A stretch of 64,000 nt of DNA, taken from assembly GCA_028293545.1 (NCBI GenBank), contig JAQGOP010000011.1, positions 62,001 through 126,000 of the forward strand. Reading direction: 5' to 3'. The position numbers and the translations under genes were made by a program. Below are positions 26,944-35,456 of the stretch, piece after piece; positions within the stretch are counted from its first letter, which is position 1, and every line of letters starts with the position of its first letter. The notes beneath the pieces are model-generated. The model made no database searches. It was not told the DNA's origin and saw only the letters and a program-made list of their open reading frames with translations. Origin of the DNA: Verrucomicrobiota bacterium. GTDB lineage: Bacteria; Verrucomicrobiota; Verrucomicrobiia; Opitutales; Opitutaceae.

Positions 26944-28809
26944 CTAGCGGATCGACGGTTTGATCGCCGGCTCGGCGTGGACCTCAAAAATAATGTAGCC
27001 CGCGGATCGCCAAACCTGCTGGACGGAAAAGAACGGCTTTACCCAGACAGCGCGGCGGGAAAGCAACGCGAGTTGTGCGGGCGAACGGGTCATGACCACA
27101 TAACGCAGCCCGGAATTTTTCCATTGCTGCGCGACGAATTGCGGCGGAAGGCTCGCGTCGAAGAGCCAGGCCACTTCGGGGCTCCACATCGGGACGACGG
27201 CAATGTCCTCCCGCTGGAACGAATGGGGCAGGCTGACGCACTCGCTCAGGATCCGAGTGTGGTCGGGCAGCGTCTTGAGATGTTGCGCCAACTCGGCATC
27301 CAGCGCGCTGCCGCCGACCTTATAGCGCTGTCCGGCATTGGGCCATTCGTGGGGCGCGAGATGAAATGGGTTGTGCGGCAACGTCAGGGTGACGGGGAGC
27401 GCCGTGAATACGGCGATGGCCAGGACCGCGCTCGACACTTGGGAAGATTTGAAACCGAGGCCCGCCACGGTCACGCCGCCAAACACGGCGCCGATCGCGA
27501 AGGCCGGGCTGAGCACGCGCAGGGAATAAAATAATCCGCCGCCGGTGTAGGGCACCGACGCGAACCACAGCATGGCGACGGGGGCGATCGCGACGAAACA
27601 AACCACCGCGGCGACGCGGCCGCGGACCATTCCAGCGATTACGGGCAACCAGCAAAGCACAGCCGCCGGCGCGCAAAGCAGGAGGTAGCGGCCCAACGAC
27701 AACCACCCGCCGGCCGTCGTGAAAATCGCACCCGAGGCGGATGAAATGCTTCCGGCCCAATCGACAAAGATCCGGTTGATCGTGAAAAGGCCGTGCGCAT
27801 CGAGGCTGTAAAATGGATTTCCGGTGAGGGCGCAGACGCGCAAGGGCCAAGCCGCCGCCAGCGGAAAAGCAATCGCGGCAAACATCAGCCAGGCGTTGCG
27901 GGGCGCACGCAGCACTCGAAGCAGCGCCAGTCCCAGCACCGGGAAGACGAGCCCGTATTCCCGCGTGCTCGCGCCGAGTACCGCCGCGCCTGCGGCCAGC
28001 ACGAGCCACCCGTTGCCTGGCGCCTGCTTCCAACGCACGAGCGCGAAACAAAGTGCGCACACCGCGATCGCCGTGAGCCCGGTTTCCTGGCCCATGATGA
28101 CGGACCAGCTCAGGATGGGGGTGGCCGCGGCAATCATCAGCGCGGTGCGAGCCGCCGTCCGTCCACCCCACGCGAAGGCGAGCCGCCACATCAATTCGTG
28201 GAGCGCCAGGACCTGGAGGAGCACTTCCGCCGACGCCCAGGTTTCCCGCATGCTTGATCCACAGGCGTAGGCCCACGCATGCAGGCCGGCTGCCCCGGGG
28301 GGAATGCTTTCGACCCAAAAATAGTGGGCGAAATCCGCCGCGGTCTGCGGTGGATAAAAATCCAGCGAACCGGTCCGGAGCATTTGCTCGGCGAGCCAGC
28401 TCCAGCGGAAATTGACGTCACCGCCATTGAGCGGCTGCGTTGCGAGGCGCCAAAGCAGGATGGCCCAGAACAAAAAATAGAGCGGGGTCCATCGCCCCAT
28501 CCCGCCGAAAAACGCCAGCGATCCCGTCGCTTCGGGCATCGCGACGGCCTGCCTTCCCCGAAGGCAAAATCCAGTTGCGATCATGGAAACCACGGCGAGC
28601 GCCCCGGCGAGCGTCCCGAAAAAAATCGGCACGTGGAGGATCGAGAAACCGACGATCGTAACGTAGAGGACAGCCGCCGAGACGACGAAGCTGGCCGCGA
28701 ACATGGCCGGCAGCCGCAGCGCGCGCATGATCATCGCCCCGGGCACGATCAAGCCGGCGACGAGCAGCGCGAGTCGTGCGGCGATGAGGAGGATTTCGAC
28801 CGCGCCCAT
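26944..28809 (-). CDS. Polytopic membrane protein, GT-C glycosyltransferase-like
   Basis: Protein of 621 residues with roughly 11-13 predicted membrane helices spread over residues 1-480 (for example LIAARLALLVAGLIVPGAMI and APAAVLCWLPVIAGM), then a ~130-residue soluble C-terminal domain. The first large loop after helix 4 (RLATQPLNGGDVNFRWSWLA) carries an acidic residue in the place where GT-C enzymes such as ArnT, PMT and Wzy-like proteins keep the catalytic Asp. A role in transferring sugars from polyprenyl phosphate donors is plausible but unproven. It is not clearly in an operon: metF lies downstream and a hairpin element plus rlmN lie upstream. Confidence 0.7.
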   Translation of the reverse strand: MGAVEILLIAARLALLVAGLIVPGAMIMRALRLPAMFAASFVVSAAVLYVTIVGFSILHVPIFFGTLAGALAVVSMIATGFCLRGRQAVAMPEATGSLAFFGGMGRWTPLYFLFWAILLWRLATQPLNGGDVNFRWSWLAEQMLRTGSLDFYPPQTAADFAHYFWVESIPPGAAGLHAWAYACGSSMRETWASAEVLLQVLALHELMWRLAFAWGGRTAARTALMIAAATPILSWSVIMGQETGLTAIAVCALCFALVRWKQAPGNGWLVLAAGAAVLGASTREYGLVFPVLGLALLRVLRAPRNAWLMFAAIAFPLAAAWPLRVCALTGNPFYSLDAHGLFTINRIFVDWAGSISSASGAIFTTAGGWLSLGRYLLLCAPAAVLCWLPVIAGMVRGRVAAVVCFVAIAPVAMLWFASVPYTGGGLFYSLRVLSPAFAIGAVFGGVTVAGLGFKSSQVSSAVLAIAVFTALPVTLTLPHNPFHLAPHEWPNAGQRYKVGGSALDAELAQHLKTLPDHTRILSECVSLPHSFQREDIAVVPMWSPEVAWLFDASLPPQFVAQQWKNSGLRYVVMTRSPAQLALLSRRAVWVKPFFSVQQVWRSAGYIIFEVHAEPAIKPSIR

Positions 28810-28867
28810 GTGGAATTATTTTCTTCGCGCGGATCGGCGCATGGCAACGCCGTTCGTGCGAAGCGGG

Positions 28868-28954
28868 ATGAAGCGTGTTGTGCCCCCAACGCGCTGTTAG
28901 GCTCAGCCTATCGTTGATGCGAACGAAGCGACTCCTATTCGACCGGTCCAGGGT
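28868..28954. repeat. ~120-bp hairpin element, copy C, truncated at rlmN
   Basis: It begins GATGAAGCGTGTTGTGCCCC and continues with the same interior as copy B (CGAAGCGACTCCTATTCGAC), but the right terminal repeat is missing and the sequence runs straight into the rlmN stop codon at 28956. This is a decayed or truncated copy. Confidence 0.75.
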
Positions 28955-28955
28955 C

Positions 28956-30071
28956 CTAGACGGCGGCGAGCTCGCGGTCTTTTTCCGTCTTCAGACGCAG
29001 CTGCCCGCATGCGGCATTGATGTCGTGGCCCTTTTCGCGGCGAAGCGTCACCGAGATCCGAGCGGCGCGAAGCACGTCGGCGAAACGTTCCTGGCGCGTG
29101 TTGCTCGGGCGCTTCCACGGCAGGCCCTCCACCGTATTATAAGGAATCAGGTTCACGTGCGCGTGCAGGTCGAGGGCGATGTTGCGCAGCAGTTTCGCCT
29201 GCTCGAGCGAGTCGTTGACGTCCTCGATAAGGATGAATTCGAGCGTGATCATGCGTCCGTGTTTCTCCGAAAACGTCTTCACCGCGGGCAGAAGCTTCGC
29301 CAGCGGAAACGCCTTGTTGATCGGCATGATTTGCTCACGCACCTCGTCGGTCGCGCCGTGCAGCGAGATCGCGAGGCGGAAACCGAGCGGCTCCTCCGCG
29401 AGCTTCAGGATTTTTGGCACGAGGCCGCTGGTGGAAATCGTGATGCGGCGTGCGCCGAAGCCGAGTCCCCACTCGGCGTTGAGGATGGTGAGCGCGCGGA
29501 TGAGGGCGTCGTAGTTGGCGAGGGGTTCGCCCATGCCCATGACGACGATGTTGTCGAACGAGGCCAGTTCCATGCGCGCACGGGGCGTGCGCGCGTCCTC
29601 GCTGCGGCAGACCTGGAGGAGTTGCGCGACGATTTCGCCGGCGGAAAGGTCGCGTTTGAGCCCGGCGAGCCCGCTCGCGCAGAACACGCAGCCCATCGCG
29701 CAGCCGACCTGGGTCGAGATGCAGATCGTCTTGCGCGAATGATCGATCCCGACGCCATCCTGGGGCGCGCGGATGATGACGGTTTCGATCAACGATTGGT
29801 CGCGAAGCTCGAGGAGAAGTTTGTCGGTGACATCCTCCGAGTGCTTGTTGAGCACCAGGGTCGCCGGCATGAAATCAAACGTTTCCGCGAGCCAGGTCCG
29901 CAACGGCTTCGACAGGTTCGTCATGTCGTCCCAGGACGTGACGCGCTTCTTGTAAACCCACTCGAGAATTTGCCGCGCGCGAAACACCGGTTCGCCCTGC
30001 TCCTGCAGCCGGGCGGTGAGCGAGTCGAGGGTTTCGCCGGTGAGCGCGGGTTTCTCGGGAGAAAACTTCAT
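28956..30071 (-). CDS. rlmN: Dual-specificity 23S rRNA/tRNA (adenine-C2)-methyltransferase RlmN
   Basis: Radical-SAM enzyme that methylates A2503 of 23S rRNA and A37 of some tRNAs. The protein has 371 residues. The [4Fe-4S] cluster motif is STQVGCAMGCVFCASG (C124, C128, C131), and the C-terminal catalytic cysteine is in GHDINAACGQLRLKT (C355). VVMGMGEPLANYD and FGARRITISTSGLVPKI are typical of the family. The ATG at 30071 fits. leuA starts upstream; the rlmN start lies 68 bp after the leuA stop, so they may share a transcript. Confidence 0.97.
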   Translation of the reverse strand: MKFSPEKPALTGETLDSLTARLQEQGEPVFRARQILEWVYKKRVTSWDDMTNLSKPLRTWLAETFDFMPATLVLNKHSEDVTDKLLLELRDQSLIETVIIRAPQDGVGIDHSRKTICISTQVGCAMGCVFCASGLAGLKRDLSAGEIVAQLLQVCRSEDARTPRARMELASFDNIVVMGMGEPLANYDALIRALTILNAEWGLGFGARRITISTSGLVPKILKLAEEPLGFRLAISLHGATDEVREQIMPINKAFPLAKLLPAVKTFSEKHGRMITLEFILIEDVNDSLEQAKLLRNIALDLHAHVNLIPYNTVEGLPWKRPSNTRQERFADVLRAARISVTLRREKGHDINAACGQLRLKTEKDRELAAV

Positions 30072-30138
30072 GGCGGCAGGTCGATGGTGGCGAGGACGGC
30101 GGCGGCGGGTTGGCCGATCGTACCTCGTGATTCGTGAA

Positions 30139-31803
30139 TCACCGGTCGAGCGCCCGGTTCAGCGCGCTGACAATGGCCTTGATGGAGGCGAGCTCGATGT
30201 TGGTGTCGATGCCGGCGCCGAAGAGGGAAAGGCCGCGCTCGGTTTTGATTTGGATGTACGACACGGCTCGTGCCTCCGCGCCTTTGCCGAGCGAGTGCTC
30301 GGCGTAGGAAAGCACTTCGAATTTGGGCAGGCCGGTCGGGCCGAGCGCGCGCACGAAGGCATCGATCGGGCCGTTGCCGCGGGCGGTGAGTTGCTGGGAG
30401 TGACCGTCGTGAAGGATCGATGCTTCGCAGACCACCTCGCTGTCGCGTTCGGTCGTCTTGAAATGCTGGAGCGTGAGCGGGGTCTGGCGGTCGAGGTACT
30501 CGCGCTGGAATTCCGCATGGATCTCCGCGGGCGTGAGCTCGTTGCCTTTGGCATCGGCGACGTCGTTGATGAGCCGGCCGATTTCCCGGTGCATGAGTTT
30601 CGGCAGCGAATAACCGAATTCGTTCTCGAGCACATAGGCCACGCCGCCTTTGCCGGACTGGCTGTTGATGCGGATGATCGCCTTGTAGCTGCGGCCGATG
30701 TCCGCGGGATCGATCGGAATATAGAGGACATCCCACGGCCGGTCGGGCTTTTGATGGGGCCACGATTTCTTGATGGCATCCTGGTGCGAGCCGCTGAAGG
30801 CGGTGAACACAAGTTCGCCGGCGTAAGGCTGGCGGACGGGCACTTCGAGTTTGGTGCAGCGCTCGTAGACTTCGCGAATGCCGTTGATGTCGCTGAAATC
30901 CAACCCGGGATGGATGCCGTGGGTGTAGAGATTGAGTGCGACGACCACGATATCGAGGTTGCCCGTGCGCTCACCATTGCCGAAGAGCGTGCCTTCGACG
31001 CGGTCGGCGCCGGCGAGCAAGGCGAGCTCGGTCGCGGCGACCCCGGTGCCGCGGTCGTTGTGGGTGTGCAGGGAAACGGTGGTGAGGTCGCGCCGCGTCA
31101 GGTGCGCGCACATCCATTCGATCTGGTCGGCGTGGACGTTGGGCGTGGCGTACTCGACGGTCGCGGGGAGGTTGAGGATGATCTTGTTGTCGCGCGTCGG
31201 GGCCCAAGTGTCGGTCACGGCCTCGCAGATCTGGAGGGCGAATTCGAGTTCGGTGCTCGTGAAACTCTCGGGCGAATACTCGAGCTGGACCTGCGTGCCG
31301 GCGGCGACGAGCGGCGCCATCGAGCGCTTCAGGAAACCGACGGCATGGGTCGCAATGCCGATAATGTCGGACGGGCTGGCGTTGAAAACGTACTCGCGCT
31401 GCTTGGGCGACGTGGAGTTGTAGAGATGAAAAATCGCGCGCTGGGCCCCGCGCAGCGCTTCGAGCGAGCGGGTGATGAGGTCCTCGCGGCACTGGCAGAG
31501 GACCTGGATGGCGACGTCGGCCGGGATGCGGTTTTCCTCAATCAGGCGGCGGCAGAAATCGAATTCGATCTGGGAGGCGGAGGGGAAACCGATCTCGATT
31601 TCCTTGAAGCCGATCTTAACGAGCAGCTCGAAGTACTCGAGTTTCTCCTCGACGCTCATCGGCTGCGCGAGGGCTTGGTTGCCGTCGCGCAGGTCGACGG
31701 AGCACCAGATCGGGGCGTGCGTCAGCGTGCGGCTGGGCCACTGGCGGTTGGGCAGCGAAACAGGGGGAAAAGGTCGGTATTTTAAGACAGGAGCGGGTTG
31801 CAT
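30139..31803 (-). CDS. leuA: 2-isopropylmalate synthase, yeast-type (LeuA type 2)
   Basis: First committed step of leucine synthesis: condenses acetyl-CoA with 2-oxoisovalerate. The protein has 554 residues, longer than the E. coli type. The start KYRPFPPVSLPNRQWPSRTL, the HMGL-like catalytic CSVDLRDGNQALAQPM, metal ligands in TVSLHTHNDRGTGVAATELA and GNGERTGNLDIV, and the C-terminal LeuA dimer/regulatory domain (~420-554) mark the yeast/actinobacterial branch. The C-terminal domain normally gives leucine feedback inhibition. I chose the ATG at 31803; the open frame extends 28 codons upstream. No leader peptide rich in Leu codons was seen in the 460-bp upstream region. Confidence 0.95.
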   Translation of the reverse strand: MQPAPVLKYRPFPPVSLPNRQWPSRTLTHAPIWCSVDLRDGNQALAQPMSVEEKLEYFELLVKIGFKEIEIGFPSASQIEFDFCRRLIEENRIPADVAIQVLCQCREDLITRSLEALRGAQRAIFHLYNSTSPKQREYVFNASPSDIIGIATHAVGFLKRSMAPLVAAGTQVQLEYSPESFTSTELEFALQICEAVTDTWAPTRDNKIILNLPATVEYATPNVHADQIEWMCAHLTRRDLTTVSLHTHNDRGTGVAATELALLAGADRVEGTLFGNGERTGNLDIVVVALNLYTHGIHPGLDFSDINGIREVYERCTKLEVPVRQPYAGELVFTAFSGSHQDAIKKSWPHQKPDRPWDVLYIPIDPADIGRSYKAIIRINSQSGKGGVAYVLENEFGYSLPKLMHREIGRLINDVADAKGNELTPAEIHAEFQREYLDRQTPLTLQHFKTTERDSEVVCEASILHDGHSQQLTARGNGPIDAFVRALGPTGLPKFEVLSYAEHSLGKGAEARAVSYIQIKTERGLSLFGAGIDTNIELASIKAIVSALNRALDR

Positions 31804-32264
31804 GGCAGCGAAACTAGCGGACGAAAAGATAAAGGGAGAAGACAGGCGACGCCATCCCGGAGACGGCGGACGAAAACCAACAAGCAACGCACGATCGGCC
31901 GCTAGGCGGCGATTCAGAGATCGTGCGCGGAGGTAAGTCGAAGCGCCTGTGGCAGAGTGCGCATGGAAGCGGGCGCAGTTAGGTCAGCGGCTGGGAGGCT
32001 GTCAAGAGGGTTGGCCGGTAAATTCCCTCGGCGGCCGAGGGTGGAACGACTTCGCCGCAAACGCTGTTTGCGAACGCGGCGGAGTCACCCAACGCCTTGC
32101 GGGGAACGCGTTCCAGCCGTTGAAAGTTCGACGTTTCAGGGTGCTCGGATGTTGTGATTTGGAGGTTCTCCGGGTCGCAGCCTGGCGCACCCCTCTCACC
32201 CCATGTAACCGTCCGGCATGCAGGCCGTCTTGCGTGTCGTGCCGGAGTTTGCCCACATCTGCTT
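31804..32264. other. 460-bp divergent intergenic region with hairpin element copy D
   Basis: This lies between leuA (-) and the sigma factor gene (+). At 32039-32118 there is a divergent relative of the long-TIR hairpin element: GAGGGTGGAACGACTTCGCC at the left, GGGGAACGCGTTCCAGCC at the right, with the inner hairpin CGCAAACGCTGTTTGCG. Promoters for both genes must be here but no convincing -35/-10 pair could be picked. No tRNA or riboswitch was recognised. Confidence 0.65.
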
Positions 32265-32855
32265 ATGCCTGAAGACGAGTCGTTCGACCTGGTCGGCTGC
32301 CTGGCGCGTGTTCGCGAACGCGATCAAGCCGCGGCGCGCGCCCTCGTCGAGCACCTCCATCCACTCGTTATCCGTATCGTTCGCGCCCATCTTCCACGTC
32401 GGGTCCCCGAAGAAGACCTGGCCCAGGACATCTTCCTGAAAATGTTCACGCGCCTCGAACAGTACCAAGGAGCCGTGCCTTTCCCGCACTGGGTTTCGCG
32501 CATCGCGGTCACGACGTGCATCGACCAGCTGCGCGCGCAAAAGCGCCGGCCGGAATTTCGCTGGGCGGATTTGTCGGAAGGCGAGGCCGACGTGCTGGAT
32601 GCGGTGATGACCAACGACAAGGACGTCGAAGCGGGCGATGCCCTGGAGGCGCGCGAGCTGGTGCACAAGCTCCTCGACCAATTGAAACCCGATGACCGCA
32701 TGGTCATCCAGATGCTCGACCTCGATCAGAAAACGATCGCGGAGATCAGCGAGCTGACCGGCTGGAGCCAGTCGCTCGTGAAGGTCCGCGCTTTCCGGGC
32801 AAGACGGAAGTTGCAGAAGATGTTTAAGGAATTAGAACAAAAGGAACGTAAATGA
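32265..32855 (+). CDS. ECF-type RNA polymerase sigma factor
   Basis: Sigma-70 family, extracytoplasmic-function type, 196 residues. Region 2 (~25-95) contains LVIRIVRAHLPRRVPEEDLA, QDIFLKMFTRLEQYQG and HWVSRIAVTTCIDQLRAQKR. Region 4 (~135-185) has the HTH LDLDQKTIAEISELTGWSQS, LVKVRAFRARRKL. The ATG at 32265 gives a standard ECF N-terminus; the frame is open further upstream without homology. Its stop overlaps the ATG of the next membrane protein gene (ATGA), which places a potential anti-sigma partner in the same operon. It probably controls an envelope response. Confidence 0.92.
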   Translation: MPEDESFDLVGCLARVRERDQAAARALVEHLHPLVIRIVRAHLPRRVPEEDLAQDIFLKMFTRLEQYQGAVPFPHWVSRIAVTTCIDQLRAQKRRPEFRWADLSEGEADVLDAVMTNDKDVEAGDALEARELVHKLLDQLKPDDRMVIQMLDLDQKTIAEISELTGWSQSLVKVRAFRARRKLQKMFKELEQKERK

Positions 32856-33148
32856 ACCCCATGGATCCCAAATGGTCACGGCTGGTCGCGGCTGCGCGCG
32901 GCGCAACCGACGACCGCGATACCTCCGCCCCTTACGGTTTTGCCACGCGGGTTTCGGCCTTGGCCTTGGCCGGTCGCGGGTCGAACCCGCCCCTGCTGGA
33001 ACGCTGGTCGCTCCGGGCGCTGGGCGTCGCGGGGTTGCTCGCGGCCGTGAGCGTGGCTTCGAATTTTTCGGCGATCATCAGCACCATGCGAAACGACGCG
33101 ACGGGCTTGGATGATCCTGTCGGCGATGTCGTGGAGATCGTCTCCTGA
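32852..33148 (+). CDS. Small single-pass membrane protein, candidate anti-sigma partner
   Basis: Protein of 98 residues. A charged N-terminal region of ~50 residues (MDPKWSRLVAAARGATDDRD, FATRVSALALAGR) precedes one membrane helix (LRALGVAGLLAAVSVASNFS) and a short acidic periplasmic tail. The ATG is coupled to the sigma factor stop, with AAGGAACGTAA as ribosome binding region. The layout suits a minimal anti-sigma factor or its membrane anchor, although no zinc-binding HxxxCxxC motif is present. Function inferred from position only. Confidence 0.75.
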   Translation: MNPMDPKWSRLVAAARGATDDRDTSAPYGFATRVSALALAGRGSNPPLLERWSLRALGVAGLLAAVSVASNFSAIISTMRNDATGLDDPVGDVVEIVS

Positions 33149-33149
33149 A

Positions 33150-33599
33150 ATGGATAAGACCTGGAAAGTCGTCCTCGCCTTCATTGGCATTTTTGCCGCC
33201 GGCGCCATTGCCGGCGGGCTGGTCACGCTGCGCATGTTGAACAATTTCGGGCCGCCGCGCTTTGGTTCGCCGGAGCAGTTTGGCCCGCAGCTGATGAAGC
33301 GCTTTACCTCGAAGCTCGAGCTCACCGCGGAGCAGCAGGGGAAAATCCGGCCCTTGATCACGCAGGCTGGCGAGGAATTGCACCAGATGCGCCGGACGAC
33401 GTGGACGAACTCGCAGGCGGTGGTCGAGCGCGTCGAGGGTGAGATCAACTCCTTGCTGACGCCGGAGCAAAAAGTGAAATTCGAGGAAATTCGTGCAGAG
33501 CAAAAAGAGCGCATCAAACGGTTTACCGAAGAGCGTGCCCGCCGCCTGCGCGAGAGTCACCGGCAGCCCGGCGAAGAGCCGGCGGCGCCGGCGAAATAA
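33150..33599 (+). CDS. Membrane-anchored Spy/CpxP-like periplasmic protein
   Basis: Protein of 149 residues. The N-terminal anchor (VVLAFIGIFAAGAIAGGLVT) is followed by a helical periplasmic domain with two LTxxQ-like elements, LELTAEQQGKIRPLITQAGE and SLLTPEQKVKFEEI, as in Spy/CpxP/CnrX-type envelope-stress sensors and chaperones, and ends in a Pro/Ala-rich tail. The ATG at 33150 is one base after the preceding stop. With the ECF sigma factor and the small membrane protein it forms a three-gene envelope-stress unit in which this protein could be the sensor (as CnrX is for CnrY/CnrH). That role is inference. Confidence 0.82.
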   Translation: MDKTWKVVLAFIGIFAAGAIAGGLVTLRMLNNFGPPRFGSPEQFGPQLMKRFTSKLELTAEQQGKIRPLITQAGEELHQMRRTTWTNSQAVVERVEGEINSLLTPEQKVKFEEIRAEQKERIKRFTEERARRLRESHRQPGEEPAAPAK

Positions 33600-33636
33600 G
33601 GTGTTGCGCGACTGCTGAAGCGGGGCATGGTCCGCA

Positions 33637-33737
33637 CCGGCCAGGTGCCATGCATGGGCAGGCGCGTGAACTCCGCCAGGGCCGGAAGGCAGCAACGGTA
33701 ACGACGTCCTCCTAGTGCCGTGGAGTGCCTGGCCACC
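33637..33737 (+). ncRNA. ffs: Signal recognition particle RNA, small bacterial (4.5S) type
   Basis: The conserved SRP domain IV apex is evident: CCAGGGCCGGAAGGCAGCAA then CGGT, with the GGAAG tetraloop region and the asymmetric AGCA internal loop. Outer arms GGCCAGG (33639-33645) and CCTGGCC (33728-33734) close the hairpin, giving ~100 nt. A run of T (33738-33748) follows and should terminate transcription. The gene lies directly upstream of dnaX, an arrangement also seen in Firmicutes (scr-dnaX). The exact 5' end is uncertain by a few bases. Confidence 0.93.
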
Positions 33738-33893
33738 TCTTTTTTTATTTCGGATTTCGGATTTCGAATTGCGGAAAGTTCAACCCTTCGAATTCGCGGC
33801 CTGTAGCGATGTGCGGCTCGCCGCCTCGGGGCTTCGGCACCGGTTCTGCGGTTTTTATTTGCGCTTTGAGGTTTCGGATTTGGTCTTGGGCCA
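33738..33893. other. AT-rich spacer between SRP RNA and dnaX
   Basis: The T-run after the SRP RNA hairpin acts as terminator. The remainder contains degenerate TTTCGGATTTCGGATTTCGA short tandem repeats and the dnaX leader. No gene was found here. Confidence 0.6.
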
Positions 33894-35048
33894 GTGTCTA
33901 CGGGTTACCAAGTCATCGCGCGCAAGTGGCGGTCGCAGACGTTTGACGACGTCGTGGGCCAGGACCACGTCGTGCGGACGTTGAAAAATGCCATCAACCG
34001 CGGACGCATCGCCCACGCCTATCTTTTCGTCGGCCCGCGAGGCACCGGGAAGACATCGCTGGCGCGCCTTTTCGCCAAGGCGCTTAACTGCACCGGCGGC
34101 CCCAAGGCGGATTTCGACGTCAACGACCCGGCGTGCATCGCCATCGCGGAGGGCTCCCATCTCGATGTGATCGAGATCGACGGCGCTTCGAACAACGGCG
34201 TCGACCAGGTGCGCGACCTGCGCGACACGGTGCGTTACGCGCCGGCGCAGGGAAAGTTCAAGGTCTACATCATCGACGAGGTGCACATGCTTTCGGTCCA
34301 GGCGTTCAACGCCCTGCTGAAGACGCTCGAGGAGCCGCCGGCGCACGTGAAATTTGTTTTTGCGACGACCGACCCGCAGAAGGTTTTGCCGACGATCGTG
34401 TCGCGTTGCCAGCGGTTCGACCTGCGCCCGATCCCTCCGGCGCTGATCGTCGAACGCCTGAAAAAAATCGCGCTGGCGGAGAAGATCAAAATCTCCGACG
34501 CGGCGCTCGAATGCATCGCCCGCATGGCGGACGGCGGGATGCGCGACGCGCAGTCGATCCTCGACCAAATGATTTCGTTCTGTGGGGGGGAAATCTCCGA
34601 GCCCGACGTGCTTGATGTGTATGGCCTGGTTTCCGCCGACAAAGTGGCTGCGCTGGCCGGCGCGCTGGCGGCGGGCGATCACCGGAAGATCGTTGCGATC
34701 GTTGACGAATGCGATGCCGCGGGCCGCGACCTGGTGCGCCTGCTTTCGGATTTGCAGGCGTTTGTGCGCACGGCGCTGCTCGATGCGATCGCGAAGGGCG
34801 GCAAGAGCGACGCCCTGGGTGGCGAAACGCTGACGACTGAGCAGGTCACGCGCCTGCTTGATGGCCTCCGCGAAGGTGAAGGCGCCGTGAAATTGGGCCT
34901 CGCCGAGAAAATCAATCTGGAAGTCACACTGCTGAAGGCGGTCGAGGCCAGCCGCGCTCGCGCCATCGACAGCCTGATCAAGGAGCTGACCGCACTCGCG
35001 GACGAGGCTCCGGCCGCGGTGGTCGACGGCGAAAAAAAAAAGGGCTGA
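33894..35048 (+). CDS. dnaX: DNA polymerase III gamma/tau subunit, zero-frame (gamma-like) product
   Basis: Clamp-loader ATPase, 384 residues from a GTG start ([20 protein letters not shown] is the family start). AAA+ motifs are Walker [10 protein letters not shown] (~48-56), Walker [11 protein letters not shown], and sensor 1 [20 protein letters not shown]. Domain III follows to ~370. The usual zinc-binding Cys cluster after Walker A is reduced to Cys in LNCTGG and NDPACIAI. The zero frame ends GEKKKG-stop immediately after a run of ten A (35032-35041). The -1 frame continues open for 134 codons to 35449, so this product probably corresponds to gamma and a frameshifted ~518-residue product to tau. 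Confidence 0.93.
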   Translation: MSTGYQVIARKWRSQTFDDVVGQDHVVRTLKNAINRGRIAHAYLFVGPRGTGKTSLARLFAKALNCTGGPKADFDVNDPACIAIAEGSHLDVIEIDGASNNGVDQVRDLRDTVRYAPAQGKFKVYIIDEVHMLSVQAFNALLKTLEEPPAHVKFVFATTDPQKVLPTIVSRCQRFDLRPIPPALIVERLKKIALAEKIKISDAALECIARMADGGMRDAQSILDQMISFCGGEISEPDVLDVYGLVSADKVAALAGALAAGDHRKIVAIVDECDAAGRDLVRLLSDLQAFVRTALLDAIAKGGKSDALGGETLTTEQVTRLLDGLREGEGAVKLGLAEKINLEVTLLKAVEASRARAIDSLIKELTALADEAPAAVVDGEKKKG

Positions 35049-35079
35049 TTGACCGGCTGGAGGCGCGGCTGTCAGCCGG
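35032..35079 (+). promoter_or_regulatory. Candidate programmed -1 frameshift/slippage site in dnaX
   Basis: Ten consecutive A (35032-35041) are followed after 11 nt by a hairpin: CCGGCTG (35053-35059), 13-nt loop, CAGCCGG (35073-35079). A zero-frame TGA lies at 35046-35048. A-runs of this kind promote ribosomal -1 frameshifting (E. coli dnaX) or RNA polymerase slippage (Thermus dnaX). Confidence 0.75.
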
Positions 35080-35449
35080 CCCCGGTTCATCTGAATTTCA
35101 GCGGAAAGCCGATGACGCGGCGCCGAGTCGGTCCGATGGGCCGGAGGAAACCGCGCTGGTGGCGGTGGAAGGCGGGGTCGCTGCGCCGCTCGAAAATGGC
35201 GCGAACGTCTGGTCGGATGAGGCGGCGGAATCCGCCTTCCTCGCCGAGCAACGCGATTCCGGAACCCCCGCGCCGCCCTCCGCAGTAGCCGAGGCCAGCG
35301 AGGAGGTTGATTCCAAGAATGCCTTGCCCTCGCTCGACGAACTCGTGAAGCGAATCTCGCCGGGGACGCGCGAGCTCATGGATGAGCTTTTTCGCGCGAA
35401 ATTTATCGCCGTCCGCCGGGTGCCGAAGAAGGCCCTGAAAGAAAAGTGA
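35042..35449 (+). CDS. dnaX: dnaX -1 frame extension (tau-specific C-terminus)
   Basis: Reading on in the -1 frame after the A-run gives [20 protein letters not shown] and then an acidic, Ala/Pro-rich linker. It ends in a folded-looking tail ([40 protein letters not shown]). Open length is ~136 codons with no stop. It would extend the clamp loader with a region that, in other bacteria, binds DnaE and DnaB. A GTG at 35159 could start a separate 96-residue protein, but the uninterrupted reading frame back to the slippery site makes fusion more likely. Confidence 0.78.
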   Translation, partial: GLIDRLEARLSAGPGSSEFQRKADDAAPSRSDGPEETALVAVEGGVAAPLENGANVWSDEAAESAFLAEQRDSGTPAPPSAVAEASEEVDSKNALPSLDELVKRISPGTRELMDELFRAKFIAVRRVPKKALKEK

Positions 35450-35456
35450 TGTGGCG

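Noticed and set aside
30016..31785. 589-codon open frame on the plus strand across leuA and rlmN
   Set aside because: Shadow of leuA; low-complexity Arg/Gly/Val-rich translation without motifs.
33855..35090. 411-codon minus-strand frame opposite dnaX
   Set aside because: Antisense shadow; His/Arg-rich without a domain.
35159..35449. Separate 96-residue gene after dnaX starting at GTG 35159
   Set aside because: The frame is open back to the A-run of dnaX, has no ribosome binding site at 35159, and fits better as the frameshifted C-terminus.
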